NCBI RefSeq assembly: GCF_036327775.1
Contig: NZ_CP109598.1
Span: 3,348,001-3,412,000, forward strand
Source of the DNA: Streptomyces sp. NBC_01498
Lineage (GTDB): Bacteria > Actinomycetota > Actinomycetes > Streptomycetales > Streptomycetaceae
Reading direction: 5' to 3'
DNA length: 64,000 bases
Made by a program: the position numbers and the translations under genes
The notes under the pieces: generated by a model
What the model was told of the DNA's origin: nothing
The model's database searches: none
What the model saw: the letters and a program-made list of their open reading frames with translations, nothing else
In this document: positions 42,811-51,611 of the stretch, piece by piece
How positions within the stretch are numbered: position 1 is the stretch's first letter
Layout of the letters: every line of letters begins with the position of its first letter

Positions 42811-43410
42811 TCAGATCGTGGGCGTCTCGTCGACGACTTCCTTGTGCGGTTCGACGACGAACTTCCAGCCGTCGCTGGGCTCCAGGAACCGTACGCGGGT
42901 CGGGTAGATGTCCAGGGCGCGGCGGTCACGGTTCTGACCGCCGGAGTTCTTCCGGCCCCGGGCCGGCTCCTCGAAGAGGTCGACCTTGACGTCCGGAACG
43001 TCCACGACTTCCTCGCTCCAGCGCTGCACGATTCCGGCGCCGAATGCGTCGCGGGCGGCGGTGTAGAGCGAATCCAGGGATTCCCGGTTTCCGTTGGGAA
43101 CGAAAAGCGCGAGATTCAGGAGGACACCGGCTCCCTGGAGAACCTCGATTTCCTCTCCCGCCTTGTCGGCGACCCAGATTCCGCGTTCTTCGGCGCTGTC
43201 CGGGAGAACGTGGATTTCCTGACCGAAGACGGTCTTCGCGGTGAAGGACCCTCCCTCGAAGTTCTTACCCGGCTCCGTGAGAAAAGCCGGGGCATAGCAG
43301 TCGAGAGGAAGGCCATCCATTTCCGCCGAGACGAAGATATGATCCTGGAGGCCCAACTCCGCAACCTCTTCGGCCGTAAGACGTCGAGCCGTAACCTTCT
43401 CGGTGTTCAC
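42811..43410 (-). CDS. Hypothetical protein, unknown family
   Basis: A 199-aa soluble, acidic protein starting MNTEKVTARRLTAEEVAELG. The middle reads TAKTVFGQEIHVLPDSAEER and GIWVADKAGEEIEVLQGAGV, a beta-rich pattern. The C-terminus is strand-like (IYPTRVRFLEPSDGWKFVVE). No membrane segment or catalytic motif is visible, and I do not recognise the family. The GTG at 43410 with GGGGAA upstream is preferred over a longer frame. Base composition is somewhat less GC-rich than its neighbours. It has its own likely promoter in the AT-richer bases 43411-43460 and its own terminator. Confidence 0.65.
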   Translation of the reverse strand: MNTEKVTARRLTAEEVAELGLQDHIFVSAEMDGLPLDCYAPAFLTEPGKNFEGGSFTAKTVFGQEIHVLPDSAEERGIWVADKAGEEIEVLQGAGVLLNLALFVPNGNRESLDSLYTAARDAFGAGIVQRWSEEVVDVPDVKVDLFEEPARGRKNSGGQNRDRRALDIYPTRVRFLEPSDGWKFVVEPHKEVVDETPTI

Positions 43411-44044
43411 GCCATTCCCCTTTTTTCGTGGCGTCCTGTGAATCAATAGGACTCTATCACGAAAACGCACAGCCACGTTCCCTTTGTGCACGCTTCCCAC
43501 TCACGGCAGCATCACCAATCCTCCGGGTAATTTGCACGGCATACCGAACGGGGCGGGCACACCCGCTTCCCCCGTGATTTCGGGGATTTCGGTGACCGTG
43601 GCCGCCGTCGAGTGAAATGCGAGCGGAATTGATCAAAAGGCGACCCGTCGATCGGACCGTCGTCATTACGGCAGCGCGCACGCGACGGCCGTCGGCCTCT
43701 CGGCACATCCGCGTCGACACTTCGGGGCATCCGCCACCCCCCGCGCGCCGGAGACCGCTCGACGCGAGAGCCCGGCGCCGTCGATCGGGCTAACGGGCGG
43801 CCTCGTGTCGCGGCACGTTCTGGGTGCGCTTCCCGCCCGCCGGGAACGGGTTGCTACCTGCGGTTTCGCGGTGGTCTTCGAGGCACGGCACGTTCGGCGG
43901 AAGGCGGCTGCGCCCGAAATCGTCAGGAAACCCCCGTTCCTCATGCTTGTCTGCCTTCTACGTACCGGTGGTCCGGTGCACGGTGTGTCCCGGTCGACGG
44001 GCACCGCCCCCGCCCTTGTCCGTACGCGCTCCGCGAGGAGGACC
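43411..44044. other. Intergenic, no gene seen
   Basis: The first 150 bases are AT-richer and likely carry the promoter of the minus-strand gene. The remainder shows no supported gene on either strand. The frame entering the TPR gene is open from 43805 but is not protein-like. Confidence 0.5.
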
Positions 44045-45499
44045 GTGTCCCAGCAGATGGAACCCACCGGCCCGAGCTCTCGATCTCCCGGCCGCCGAAG
44101 GCCGCGTGCCCTGCGTGCCGCCGCTGTCGCGGTGGGTCTGGCGGCGGTGCTGTTCGCGGTGGGGGCCGTCGGGTTCTCGCCGTGGGAGCCGGGTTCCGGC
44201 GGCGTCAACGGCGATGATCCGGGGGCGAGTTCGGGGTCCGGCTCGGGAGCGGGCGCGCCCCGGGGGTCCGTGGAGGCGCTCCGGGCGGAGTTGCGGAGGG
44301 TGCCGGAGAACTCCGTGGGCTGGGCGCAGTTGGGAATGGCGTACGTCGAGGAGGGCCGTACCGGCGCGGATCCGGCCGTCCACGCCAGGGCCGAGTCGGC
44401 GCTGCGCCGATCGCTGAGGATCCAGCCGCGCGACAACTACCAGGCGGAGACGGGCATGGGCGCGCTCGCCGCCGCGCGGCACGACTTCGCGACCGCCCTG
44501 ACCTGGGGCCGCAAGGCCGCCGCGACCAACCCGTCGAACGCGGCGGCGCAGGGTGTGCTGGCCGACGCGTACACGCAGCTCGGGCGCTACGAGGAGGCGT
44601 ACCGCGCCGTGCAGCGCATGACCGATCTGCGGCCCGGCACCGCGTCGCTCGCGCGGGCCTCCTACACGTGGGAGCTGCGCGGGGACGTTCCGCGTGCCCG
44701 CGCGCTCATGAAACGCGCGCTGGACAGTGCGGCCTCGCCGTCCGACCGGGCCTTCGCGCGGCTCCATCTCGCCACGCTGGCACAGGAGTCGGGCGACGCG
44801 GCGACGGCGCTGCGGGAGGCGTCGGCGGGCCTTCGCGAGGCGGGGGCAGGGGCAGGGGCGGGCGATGGGAGCGGCGCGGGTGGTTCAGGTGGCTCACGTC
44901 GTCCGGGCGGCGAGAGGGACGACGCTCCGTTGCTGGAGGCGCGGGCCCGTGCGCACGCGGCGCTCGGGCACGACCGGCAGGCGGTCGAGGACTACACGGC
45001 GGCCGTGGCGATCGTCCCGCTGCCGCAGTACGTCCTCGGCCTCGGCGAGCTTCAGGAGTCGCTCGGGCGGAAGGCGGAGGCCCGTACGCAGTACGGGATC
45101 CTGCGCGCGCAGGAGCGGGTGCGCCGGGCCGGGGGCGCCCCGGCGGACACGGACGCGATCCTGTTCGAGGCCGATCACGGCGACGCGGACCGGGCTGTCA
45201 CGATGGGGCGCGAGGCCGTCGAGGCGCGGCCGTTCATCGCCGTACAGGACGCCCACGCCTGGGCGTTGCACCGCGCGGGGCGGGACGCGGAAGCCCTCCC
45301 GTACGCCGACCGGGCCCTGGCCCTGGGCACGCGCGGCGCGCTCTCCCACTACCACCGGGCGATGATCCACGACGCGCTCGGGAACACGGCGGCGGCCCGC
45401 GAGGACCTCGCGCGGGCGCTGGCCCTCGACCCGCGCTTCCACCCGCTGCACGCCCCGCGCGCCCGCACCGCCCTCGACCGGATCGACGCCTCCTCATGA
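44045..45499 (+). CDS. Membrane-anchored TPR-repeat protein
   Basis: The 484-aa protein has one N-terminal membrane helix (LRAAAVAVGLAAVLFAVGAVGF, about 22-43) and then tetratricopeptide repeats along the rest: VGWAQLGMAYVEEGR, AAQGVLADAYTQLGRYEEAY, ARARAHAALGHDRQAVEDYT, AWALHRAGRDAEALPYADRA and RAMIHDALGNTAAAREDLAR. It is probably a scaffold facing outside. A Gly/Ser/Arg-rich loop (about 275-300) separates two repeat blocks. GAGGAGGA before the GTG at 44045 sets the start. The stop overlaps the ATG of the NicO exporter in ATGA, so the two are made together. Confidence 0.85.
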   Translation: MSQQMEPTGPSSRSPGRRRPRALRAAAVAVGLAAVLFAVGAVGFSPWEPGSGGVNGDDPGASSGSGSGAGAPRGSVEALRAELRRVPENSVGWAQLGMAYVEEGRTGADPAVHARAESALRRSLRIQPRDNYQAETGMGALAAARHDFATALTWGRKAAATNPSNAAAQGVLADAYTQLGRYEEAYRAVQRMTDLRPGTASLARASYTWELRGDVPRARALMKRALDSAASPSDRAFARLHLATLAQESGDAATALREASAGLREAGAGAGAGDGSGAGGSGGSRRPGGERDDAPLLEARARAHAALGHDRQAVEDYTAAVAIVPLPQYVLGLGELQESLGRKAEARTQYGILRAQERVRRAGGAPADTDAILFEADHGDADRAVTMGREAVEARPFIAVQDAHAWALHRAGRDAEALPYADRALALGTRGALSHYHRAMIHDALGNTAAAREDLARALALDPRFHPLHAPRARTALDRIDASS

Positions 45500-47199
45500 A
45501 CCTCGCCTCTCTTCACGCCCGCGCCATCCCTCGCACCCTCAACTCGCGTCGCGCGCCGGCCTCGCGGCGCGGGCTCGCGGCCGGACTGCTGCTCGCCGCC
45601 GTGGTCGTCGCCGGAGGCGTGGGGGCGCCGGACGCGTCCGCGCACCCGCTGGGGAACTTCACCGTCAACCACCACACCGGTCTCACCCTCCACACCGACC
45701 GGGTCGACGCCGTCCTCGTGGTCGACCGCGCCGAGATCGCCGCCGCGCAGGAGCTCCCCGGGGTCGACCGTGACGGCAGCGGCACCGTGAGCGGCGCCGA
45801 GGCGGGGCGGTACGCGCGTACGGCCTGCGCGAACGCCGCCGAAGGACTGCGGGTCGACGACGGCGGTACGCCGCTGGGCTTCAGCGTCCGGGGCAGCGGC
45901 TTCACGCTTCACCCCGGCGAGGCCGGGCTGCGTACGAGCCGGCTGCGCTGCGCGCTCTCCGCCCCGGCCGACCTGCGGCGCCCGGCGGACCTGACCGTAC
46001 GCACCGCCTACGACAGCCGCCGGATCGGCTGGCAGGAGATCACCGCGCGGGGCAGCGGCGTCACCCTCACCGCGAGCGACGTGCCCGCCGTCTCGGCGAC
46101 CGACGAGCTGCGCCGATACCCGGCCGATCCGCTGGCGTCGCCGCTCGACCAGCGCTCCGCCGACCTGCGCACGGCGCCAGGCGGGCCGGGCGGGGGGACG
46201 GCGGGCGCCGCGCGGCCCGGCGCGGACTGGGTGCCCGGTCCCGTCACGGCCGTGCTGGACAAGGTGACGGGCGCCTTCGACTCCCTGGTCGGTACGCGCG
46301 AACTCACCGTTCCCGTCGGGCTGCTGGCGCTCCTGCTCGCCGTCGTGCTCGGCGCCTCGCACGCGGCCATGCCCGGCCACGGCAAGACCATCATGGCCGC
46401 CTACCTCGCCGGGCGGCGCGGCACACCGCGCGACGCGGTGACCGTCGGCGCGACCGTCACCCTCACCCACACCGCCGGAGTTCTCACCCTCGGGCTCCTG
46501 CTGCCGGTGGCCACCACCCTCGCCGGGGAAACCGTCCTGACCTGGCTCGGCCTCGCCAGCGGGCTCCTGGTCACGGGAATCGGCCTGTGGCTGCTCCGTT
46601 CCGCCGTACGGGGCGAGCCCACCCACGGCCACCACCATCACGGGCACGGGGAACACGGGCATGAGCACGGGCACCACCAGGGGCACCCCCATCCCCACCC
46701 GGAGACCCGTCCGCACCCGGAGCCCCACCCCGAACAGCCCGCCGACTCCGGCCCCTCGCCCGTCGCCGTGCTGACCCCCGTCCACACCGGACCCCACACC
46801 CACACCCACGATCACCCCCAGCCCCACACCCACGCCCACGCCCATCCCCGCCCCGCCACCGCGACCCGCGGCGGGCTCATCGGCATGGGCATCGCGGGCG
46901 GCCTCGTCCCCAGCCCCTCGGCCCTCGTCGTCCTGCTCGGCGCCGTCGCCCTCGGCCGTACCGCGTTCGGCGTCCTGCTCGTCCTCGCCTACGGACTCGG
47001 CATGGCCGGCACGCTCACCCTGGCCGGGCTGCTCCTGGTCCGGCTGCGCGACCACGTCGAACGCCGCACCCGCACCGCGACGGCCGCCCGCTGGAAGCGG
47101 CTCCGCCGCCTGGCCCGCTGGGGACCCGTCGCCACCTCCGCCCTCGTCCTCCTCGTCGGCATCGGCCTCACCCTCCGCGCCGTCGCCGGGCCCTGGTGA
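45496..47199 (+). CDS. NicO-family nickel/cobalt exporter with His-rich loop
   Basis: The 567-aa protein has a signal-like N-terminus and an extracytoplasmic domain (about 50-240). The NicO/RcnA membrane core follows: first half GLLALLLAVVLGASHAAMPG with the HGKT motif, second half GGLIGMGIAGGLVPSPSALV. Between them is a cytoplasmic loop of about 90 residues packed with His (HGHHHHGHGEHGHEH and HTHTHDHPQPHTHAHAH) that should bind Ni, Co or Zn. It probably exports these metals, or takes part in their handling, driven by ion gradients. It is translationally coupled to the TPR gene, an association that suggests a joint surface complex. Confidence 0.85.
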   Translation: MNLASLHARAIPRTLNSRRAPASRRGLAAGLLLAAVVVAGGVGAPDASAHPLGNFTVNHHTGLTLHTDRVDAVLVVDRAEIAAAQELPGVDRDGSGTVSGAEAGRYARTACANAAEGLRVDDGGTPLGFSVRGSGFTLHPGEAGLRTSRLRCALSAPADLRRPADLTVRTAYDSRRIGWQEITARGSGVTLTASDVPAVSATDELRRYPADPLASPLDQRSADLRTAPGGPGGGTAGAARPGADWVPGPVTAVLDKVTGAFDSLVGTRELTVPVGLLALLLAVVLGASHAAMPGHGKTIMAAYLAGRRGTPRDAVTVGATVTLTHTAGVLTLGLLLPVATTLAGETVLTWLGLASGLLVTGIGLWLLRSAVRGEPTHGHHHHGHGEHGHEHGHHQGHPHPHPETRPHPEPHPEQPADSGPSPVAVLTPVHTGPHTHTHDHPQPHTHAHAHPRPATATRGGLIGMGIAGGLVPSPSALVVLLGAVALGRTAFGVLLVLAYGLGMAGTLTLAGLLLVRLRDHVERRTRTATAARWKRLRRLARWGPVATSALVLLVGIGLTLRAVAGPW

Positions 47200-47281
47200 C
47201 CCCCGTAGCCCGGCGGGCGTAAGTACCTGTTCCTGAACCTGAAGTTCCTGTTCAGGAGAGTCTGGGGCCTCAGTGGTGACA

Positions 47282-47326
47282 GAGCCGTTTGGCTTGCCGT
47301 CACCGAGAGGTCAAGCCGAACGGCTT
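47282..47326. terminator. Imperfect hairpin between convergent genes
   Basis: GAGCCGTTTGGCTTG and CAAGCCGAACGGCTT pair with a few mismatches around 15 bases, 83 bp after the NicO stop and 50 bp after the end of the convergent CPBP gene. Confidence 0.5.
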
Positions 47327-47375
47327 CTGAGGGGACCAACTTGATGTCCCGTCGGGGCGATGGTGCTGAGACTGG

Positions 47376-48206
47376 CTATGCGGCGGACCGGTTCGGGCCT
47401 GTGACCGGTTCGCGGCGGCTCAGGGCTACGGGTTCGATCTTGTGGCGCTTGACGAGCAGCACAACGATGAGGGTGACCTGGAGGAGGATGATGAGGGCCA
47501 TGCCTACGGACGCCTGGGGCTCGTCGCCGACGAGGTTGGAGATCAGGCTGGTGTCCCAGAGTCCGTGGACGAGCATCGGCAGCAGGATGATGCCGCCGAC
47601 GCGGAGGCACAGGTAGAAGAAGTAGCCCGAGGTGGAGACGATGAGGGCCTGGAGAATGGCCTGTGCTCCCTCGCCGAAGGCATTGCTGATGTGCACGAGG
47701 CCGAAGACCAGGGAGGAGTAGAGGGCGACCTTGCCTTCGGTGAGTCCGGCCCGGCGGAATACGTGGACGCCGATACCGCGGAACATCAACTCCTCTCCGA
47801 CGCCGACGAACAGGCCGAGGACGAGCAGGCAGGCCACCAGGGAGAGGCTCTGGTCGGCGAGGTGACCGTAGTTGACCCCGACCAGCGCGACCACGAGCAT
47901 CGAGATCGGTACCCAGCGCACCCAGCGCCGCACAGGCGCGCGGTAGTGCAGGACCTCGCGCCACCAGCCGAGCCAGGTGACGACCGCCGCCGCGAACACG
48001 ATCGACGCCCCGATAGGAATCAGTGCGTTGCGCACCAGGGACTCGGTAGTGGGGAACTGGCTGTCGGAGTAGCTGGTGTCCACGCCGATCAGCGCGCCCA
48101 GCCCCTGGATGATGGCCGCGTACACGATCACCACCACCAGGAACCACGGCCACGTGAGGCCGCGCCCCGGTCGGCTGTCCTGTGTGGAACTGGTTCCGGC
48201 ACGCAC
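47376..48206 (-). CDS. CPBP-family glutamic intramembrane protease
   Basis: The 276-aa protein has about eight membrane helices and the CPBP/Abi motifs: GVGEELMFRG with the paired Glu and Arg (about 137-146), FGLVHISNAF with the first His, and MLVHGLWDTSLI with the second. These form the active site of Rce1-like proteases. Bacterial members cleave or protect against hydrophobic peptides and are often bacteriocin-immunity-like. The GTG at 48206 has GGGGTAG upstream. The region before it (48280-48330) is the most AT-rich patch nearby and probably holds its promoter. Confidence 0.88.
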   Translation of the reverse strand: MRAGTSSTQDSRPGRGLTWPWFLVVVIVYAAIIQGLGALIGVDTSYSDSQFPTTESLVRNALIPIGASIVFAAAVVTWLGWWREVLHYRAPVRRWVRWVPISMLVVALVGVNYGHLADQSLSLVACLLVLGLFVGVGEELMFRGIGVHVFRRAGLTEGKVALYSSLVFGLVHISNAFGEGAQAILQALIVSTSGYFFYLCLRVGGIILLPMLVHGLWDTSLISNLVGDEPQASVGMALIILLQVTLIVVLLVKRHKIEPVALSRREPVTGPNRSAA

Positions 48207-48825
48207 CGGCTACCCCATTTCGTCTGGTGGTCAGGGGCCTTGCCCTGCCGGGTTGCCCGGCCGGTCAAAGCCGACGTCCCGCAGATCATCTCATGTGATT
48301 TAGCTTTAAATCTCCCAAAGGATCTATATGCGGACACTCCTGATCCAGAGCTGACGTAGCCTGCCCCCGCTCTCCTGCCCAGGCCACGGCTTCGTTGCGT
48401 GGCGGTCCTGGTATCGGCCTGGCCGCGGACGGTGCCGGCGGTCTCCGGTGTCAGGGCACTCCGGAGGAGGCCGGTGACAGTCCGCCGGGAGACCGAAACC
48501 GGTGGCAGGAGGCCGGTCAATGCGCACTCGGGCGTCGGTGGCGTGCATGAGGGCCTACCCGGGGGGTTCCGGGTCGCCGTCTTCGAACGCCTGGCAGGGA
48601 TCCGCATGATCGGCGCCCCTGCCCTCACGCCCCAGGAGGTGCGGGACGGTAGGGGCACCTGGTCTTAGCCCGGCTTGCCGGGCCCAGCTGGCAGAAAATC
48701 GGTCAGGGCCAGCGTCTTTCCGGTCGTTTGTCCTCAGATCCCGATCAAGTGTCTGTGCGTCCACCGTTCGCCGGGCGGTGTCGACCAGACTGGCCGGAAG
48801 TCCTTACCACCCGAAGGAGCAGTAC
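48207..48825. other. Gap upstream of the CPBP gene and small ORF
   Basis: An AT-rich patch at 48280-48330 likely carries the CPBP promoter. The rest holds no supported gene. Dense short frames in 48360-48670 lack any family features. Confidence 0.5.
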
Positions 48826-48903
48826 ATGAGCTGGCTCGATCAGACCCTGCTGATCATTACCGACCTCGACCTCTACCCGCTGATCATTCCGTTGATCGGC
48901 TGA
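48826..48903 (+). CDS. 25-aa hydrophobic small ORF
   Basis: A 26-codon frame with a strong ribosome site (GAAGGAG, about 7 nt before the ATG) encodes a peptide starting MSWLDQTLLIITDLD and continuing LYPLIIPLIG. It is mostly Leu/Ile with one Trp, one Tyr, two Pro and four acidic residues. The DNA contains the direct repeat GCTGATCATT (48849 and 48880). It lies tail-to-tail with the cytochrome P450 gene, 73 bp apart. Possible roles are a ribosomal peptide precursor processed by the P450, a type I toxin-like membrane peptide, or a leader. None is shown by the sequence. Confidence 0.45.
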   Translation: MSWLDQTLLIITDLDLYPLIIPLIG

Positions 48904-48976
48904 TTCCTGGCGGCGCGGCGGCCGTCGCCTGGGGGCCGGGCATGTTCTGTGGCTCAGGTCCGGGTGCCGGCCGCCG

Positions 48977-50341
48977 CTACCGCCTGCTGTCTGTGTCGGT
49001 GCGGGCGGTGACCCGCAGCCGGAGGCCGCGCGGGCTCATGACCGCGGCCCGGGTAGGACGGACCGGGCCGCCGCCGACAGGGTGCAGGTTCCAGCGGGAG
49101 GCGACGGCCGCCAGGGTCATCACGGCCTCTGCCTGGGCGAGGCCGTTTCCCACGCAGCTGCGGGCGCGGTCCCCGAATGCGAGAAAGGCATGCCGGTCGG
49201 GCGGGGTGCGTCCGGGGCCCCAGCGGTCGGGGTCGAAGACGTCGGCGTCCGGGTAGCAGTCGGCGCGCTGGTGGATGAGGTAAGGGCTGAAAGCGACGAC
49301 GGTGCCGGCGGAGACCGGGTGGCCGCCGAGCACGGTGTCCGCGGTCACCGTGCGGGTGACGATCCACACCACCGGGTGCAGGCGCAGCGTCTCGGTGACC
49401 ACCTGCCTGGCCAGGGACAGCGCGGGCAGGTCCTGAACCGAGGGCGCACGGCCTGCCAGGACGGTGTCGGCCTCGGCCTGGAGCCGCCGGGCGATATCGG
49501 GGCGGCCGGCCACGGAGTGCAGCATCCAGGCCATGGTGGCGGCCGTCGTGTCGATACCCCCCACGAACATCGTGACGACCTGGTCGACGAGTTCGGTGTC
49601 CGAGAGACCCCGTCCCGAATCCGGGTCCCCGGCCGCCAGCAGCGCCGACAGCAGATCCCCGTCATCACCACCGTCGCCGCCCCGGCGGGCCGCGACGATA
49701 TCTCCGGCGAACCGGCGCAGCCTGTCCCGGGCCAGGAAGTAGCGGCGGCTGCCCGGCAGGGCGACCCCCGCGAGGGCGGGCGGCAGCACGGTCCGGGCGC
49801 CGATGCCCGCAACGACCGTGCGCAGGTCGGCGCCCGCCCCGGGAAGGGCCAGGGGCGAGGGCAGCGACTCGGCGGAGAAGACGGTGCCCAGCAGGATCGC
49901 CGTGCTGAGCTCGCGCATCTCCGCCACGACATCCACCGTCCCACCGTCGTCCCAGGACGCCGTTACTCCCTCGACCTGGCCGGTAAGAACCCGGCCGTAT
50001 CCGGGCAACCTGGACCGGTTGAACGCGGGCTGCACCAGGCGCCGTTGCCGCCGGTGCGCCGCGTGGGGACAACTGCCCAGTCCGTCCCCGGTGGTCTCCC
50101 GGAGCCGGTCGAACAAGGGCCCGCCCTTGTCGAATGTCCGGTCGTCGCGCAGCACCTGCTGCACCAGCTCAGGGCTGCAGACGAACACCGCGCGGACTCT
50201 GCCGAGCCGCACGGCCACCAGATCACCGTGCTCCGGGAGGGATCTGAGGAAGCCCAGCGGGTCCCGCAGCAGTACCACCGCATGCCCGAGCAGCGGCCAA
50301 GCACCCGGCACACACGGCACTCCTGATCCAGTCGTCCTCAC
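48977..50341 (-). CDS. Cytochrome P450
   Basis: The 454-aa monooxygenase has all P450 signatures: a membrane-free N-terminus with PGAWPLLGHAVVLLRDPLGF, the I helix GGIDTTAATMAWMLHSVAGR with the oxygen-activating Thr, the ExxR pair in VTETLRLHPVVWIVTRTV, the PDRW meander (FDPDRWGPGR), and the haem loop FGDRARSCVGNGLAQAE with the Cys ligand. Overall it resembles terpene-type P450s (CYP170-like layout) more than polyketide ones, but the substrate is unknown. The GTG at 50341 follows GGAGG by 9 nt. No ferredoxin or terpene synthase gene is adjacent. The only close neighbour is the hydrophobic small ORF. Confidence 0.9.
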   Translation of the reverse strand: MRTTGSGVPCVPGAWPLLGHAVVLLRDPLGFLRSLPEHGDLVAVRLGRVRAVFVCSPELVQQVLRDDRTFDKGGPLFDRLRETTGDGLGSCPHAAHRRQRRLVQPAFNRSRLPGYGRVLTGQVEGVTASWDDGGTVDVVAEMRELSTAILLGTVFSAESLPSPLALPGAGADLRTVVAGIGARTVLPPALAGVALPGSRRYFLARDRLRRFAGDIVAARRGGDGGDDGDLLSALLAAGDPDSGRGLSDTELVDQVVTMFVGGIDTTAATMAWMLHSVAGRPDIARRLQAEADTVLAGRAPSVQDLPALSLARQVVTETLRLHPVVWIVTRTVTADTVLGGHPVSAGTVVAFSPYLIHQRADCYPDADVFDPDRWGPGRTPPDRHAFLAFGDRARSCVGNGLAQAEAVMTLAAVASRWNLHPVGGGPVRPTRAAVMSPRGLRLRVTARTDTDSRR

Positions 50342-50693
50342 AGTTGAGCCCTCCCCTCAGGCACGATCAGGCACGATCGATGGATCCCTCACCGTCCGTC
50401 AGGAACACCGCTCTCCCCGGGTCGGCGGTGACTCTGACAAGGCCGGCGGAGGGCGGGGAACCGAGTCCGCCGGCCCACTCCAGGTGGCCCACTGGGCCGA
50501 CGGTCCTGGTCTCAGGATCTTCTTGAGCTCATGCCCGGCCGCCCGCGAACGGGATCGGGCGGGACTCCGCACCGCCGAGGGCCGGTACACAACGGTGGCA
50601 TCCTGGCCTCGCGTGAACCGTTCAGCATGCCACCCCAGCAACCAGGTGGACGAGCCGATGGTGCGGACTCCCAGTGTCCGGGCGCAGGTGGGA
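50342..50693. other. Intergenic, no gene seen
   Basis: It holds the P450 upstream region, with a doubled CAGGCACGATC at about 50359-50380, and the tail side of the I36 inhibitor gene. Confidence 0.45.
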
Positions 50694-51065
50694 TCAGTTG
50701 TAGCAGGCGGCGGAGGACGCGTGGTTGTCCTCCGACGACAGCACGTTGACGCGGTAGCCCGGGTCCATCACATGGGTGCCGCTGCCGACTCCGTTCTTCC
50801 ACCAGAAGCACGGCACACCCGTGTCGTTCGACCAGGACGACATCTGGTCGTTGAAGCCGTACCGCCAGAGTTCGGAGATCTCGCTCCAGCGCGAGAGGTA
50901 GACACCGCCGCCGGTGAAGTTGGAGTCCCTGTAGAGGCATGCCTTGTTGGCCGGGCAGGCGGAACCGGAGAACGTACCGACCGGGTCAACGGCCTGCGCG
51001 GGGCTGACGACAGCCAGACTGACCCCTAATGACAGAACAGCGGTGAGCAGAGAGAAGCGACGCAT
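50694..51065 (-). CDS. Secreted peptidase inhibitor, family I36
   Basis: The 123-aa protein has a signal peptide (FSLLTAVLSLGVSLAVVS, cleavage after AQA near 25) and a compact beta domain of I36/SMPI type: CPANKACLYRDSNFTGGGVY, YGFNDQMSSWSNDTG and CFWWKNGVG. Cys residues match the usual disulfides. Family members inhibit metalloproteases or are gamma-crystallin-like surface proteins. AGGAGG about 8 nt before the ATG supports the start at 51065. It stands alone between the P450 and the DUF6233 remnant. Confidence 0.85.
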   Translation of the reverse strand: MRRFSLLTAVLSLGVSLAVVSPAQAVDPVGTFSGSACPANKACLYRDSNFTGGGVYLSRWSEISELWRYGFNDQMSSWSNDTGVPCFWWKNGVGSGTHVMDPGYRVNVLSSEDNHASSAACYN

Positions 51066-51157
51066 CAGGGAGCCTCCTGGGCTCTAGTTCGGCGAGTGGA
51101 GTAGACCTCCGAACCGGACTTGCCCAGGCAGTTCCGTTCCATGCGACTGCCGTCTCG

Positions 51158-51560
51158 ATGCCACCCAAACGGACTCAGTATCTGCCTCCTGACCTGGAGC
51201 GTCTCCGCACACTGGAACCCTGGCTGGCCCTCTCCCTGGATCGGGTGCGTGAGCAGATCGCGGCTGTCGAGCGGCCAGCGCAGCCCCGGCGCGCACCGCA
51301 GCCCCCGGCCGCCGCCCGGCCGCACCGTACGCCGACGCCTGGCTGGGGTATCTCTGCTGTCGGTATCGGGGCTCCCATCGCTGAGGTTCGCCGGGGTGAC
51401 TGCTTCGCCGGGGGGAAAGGGCGCTGCGGCCGGTCCGTGCGGAGCGTGCCCGTGCGGAGCTGGCCGGCGGTGTCCAGGCTTGTGGGGTGTGCCCGGGTCC
51501 GCCTGCTCCCCCGTCGGCGCGCTCGGCATCGCCGGAGACGGGACGCCCCGCCAAGTGCTA
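51158..51560 (+). pseudogene. DUF6233-like gene, frameshifted
   Basis: The first frame (from ATG 51158) reads YLPPDLERLRTLEPWLALSL, then DRVREQIAAVE and RRGDCFAGGKGRCG, the pattern of DUF6233 proteins found in Streptomyces. After about 51426 the homology continues in another frame (RPVRAERARAELAGGVQACG), and then in a third (SPVGALGIAG, matching the usual C-x-x-C...ALGIL end). At least two frameshifts have therefore broken the gene. It lies immediately next to the IS5-type element. The family's function is unknown. Confidence 0.6.
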
Positions 51561-51611
51561 CATGGCAATGACGGCCAGGCTCGGTGGAGCTATGACTCGA
51601 ACCGCGGGTAG

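Noticed and set aside
48977..50341. Terpene or polyketide cluster around the P450
   Set aside because: No synthase, cyclase or ferredoxin gene is within reach. Only the small ORF is a possible partner.
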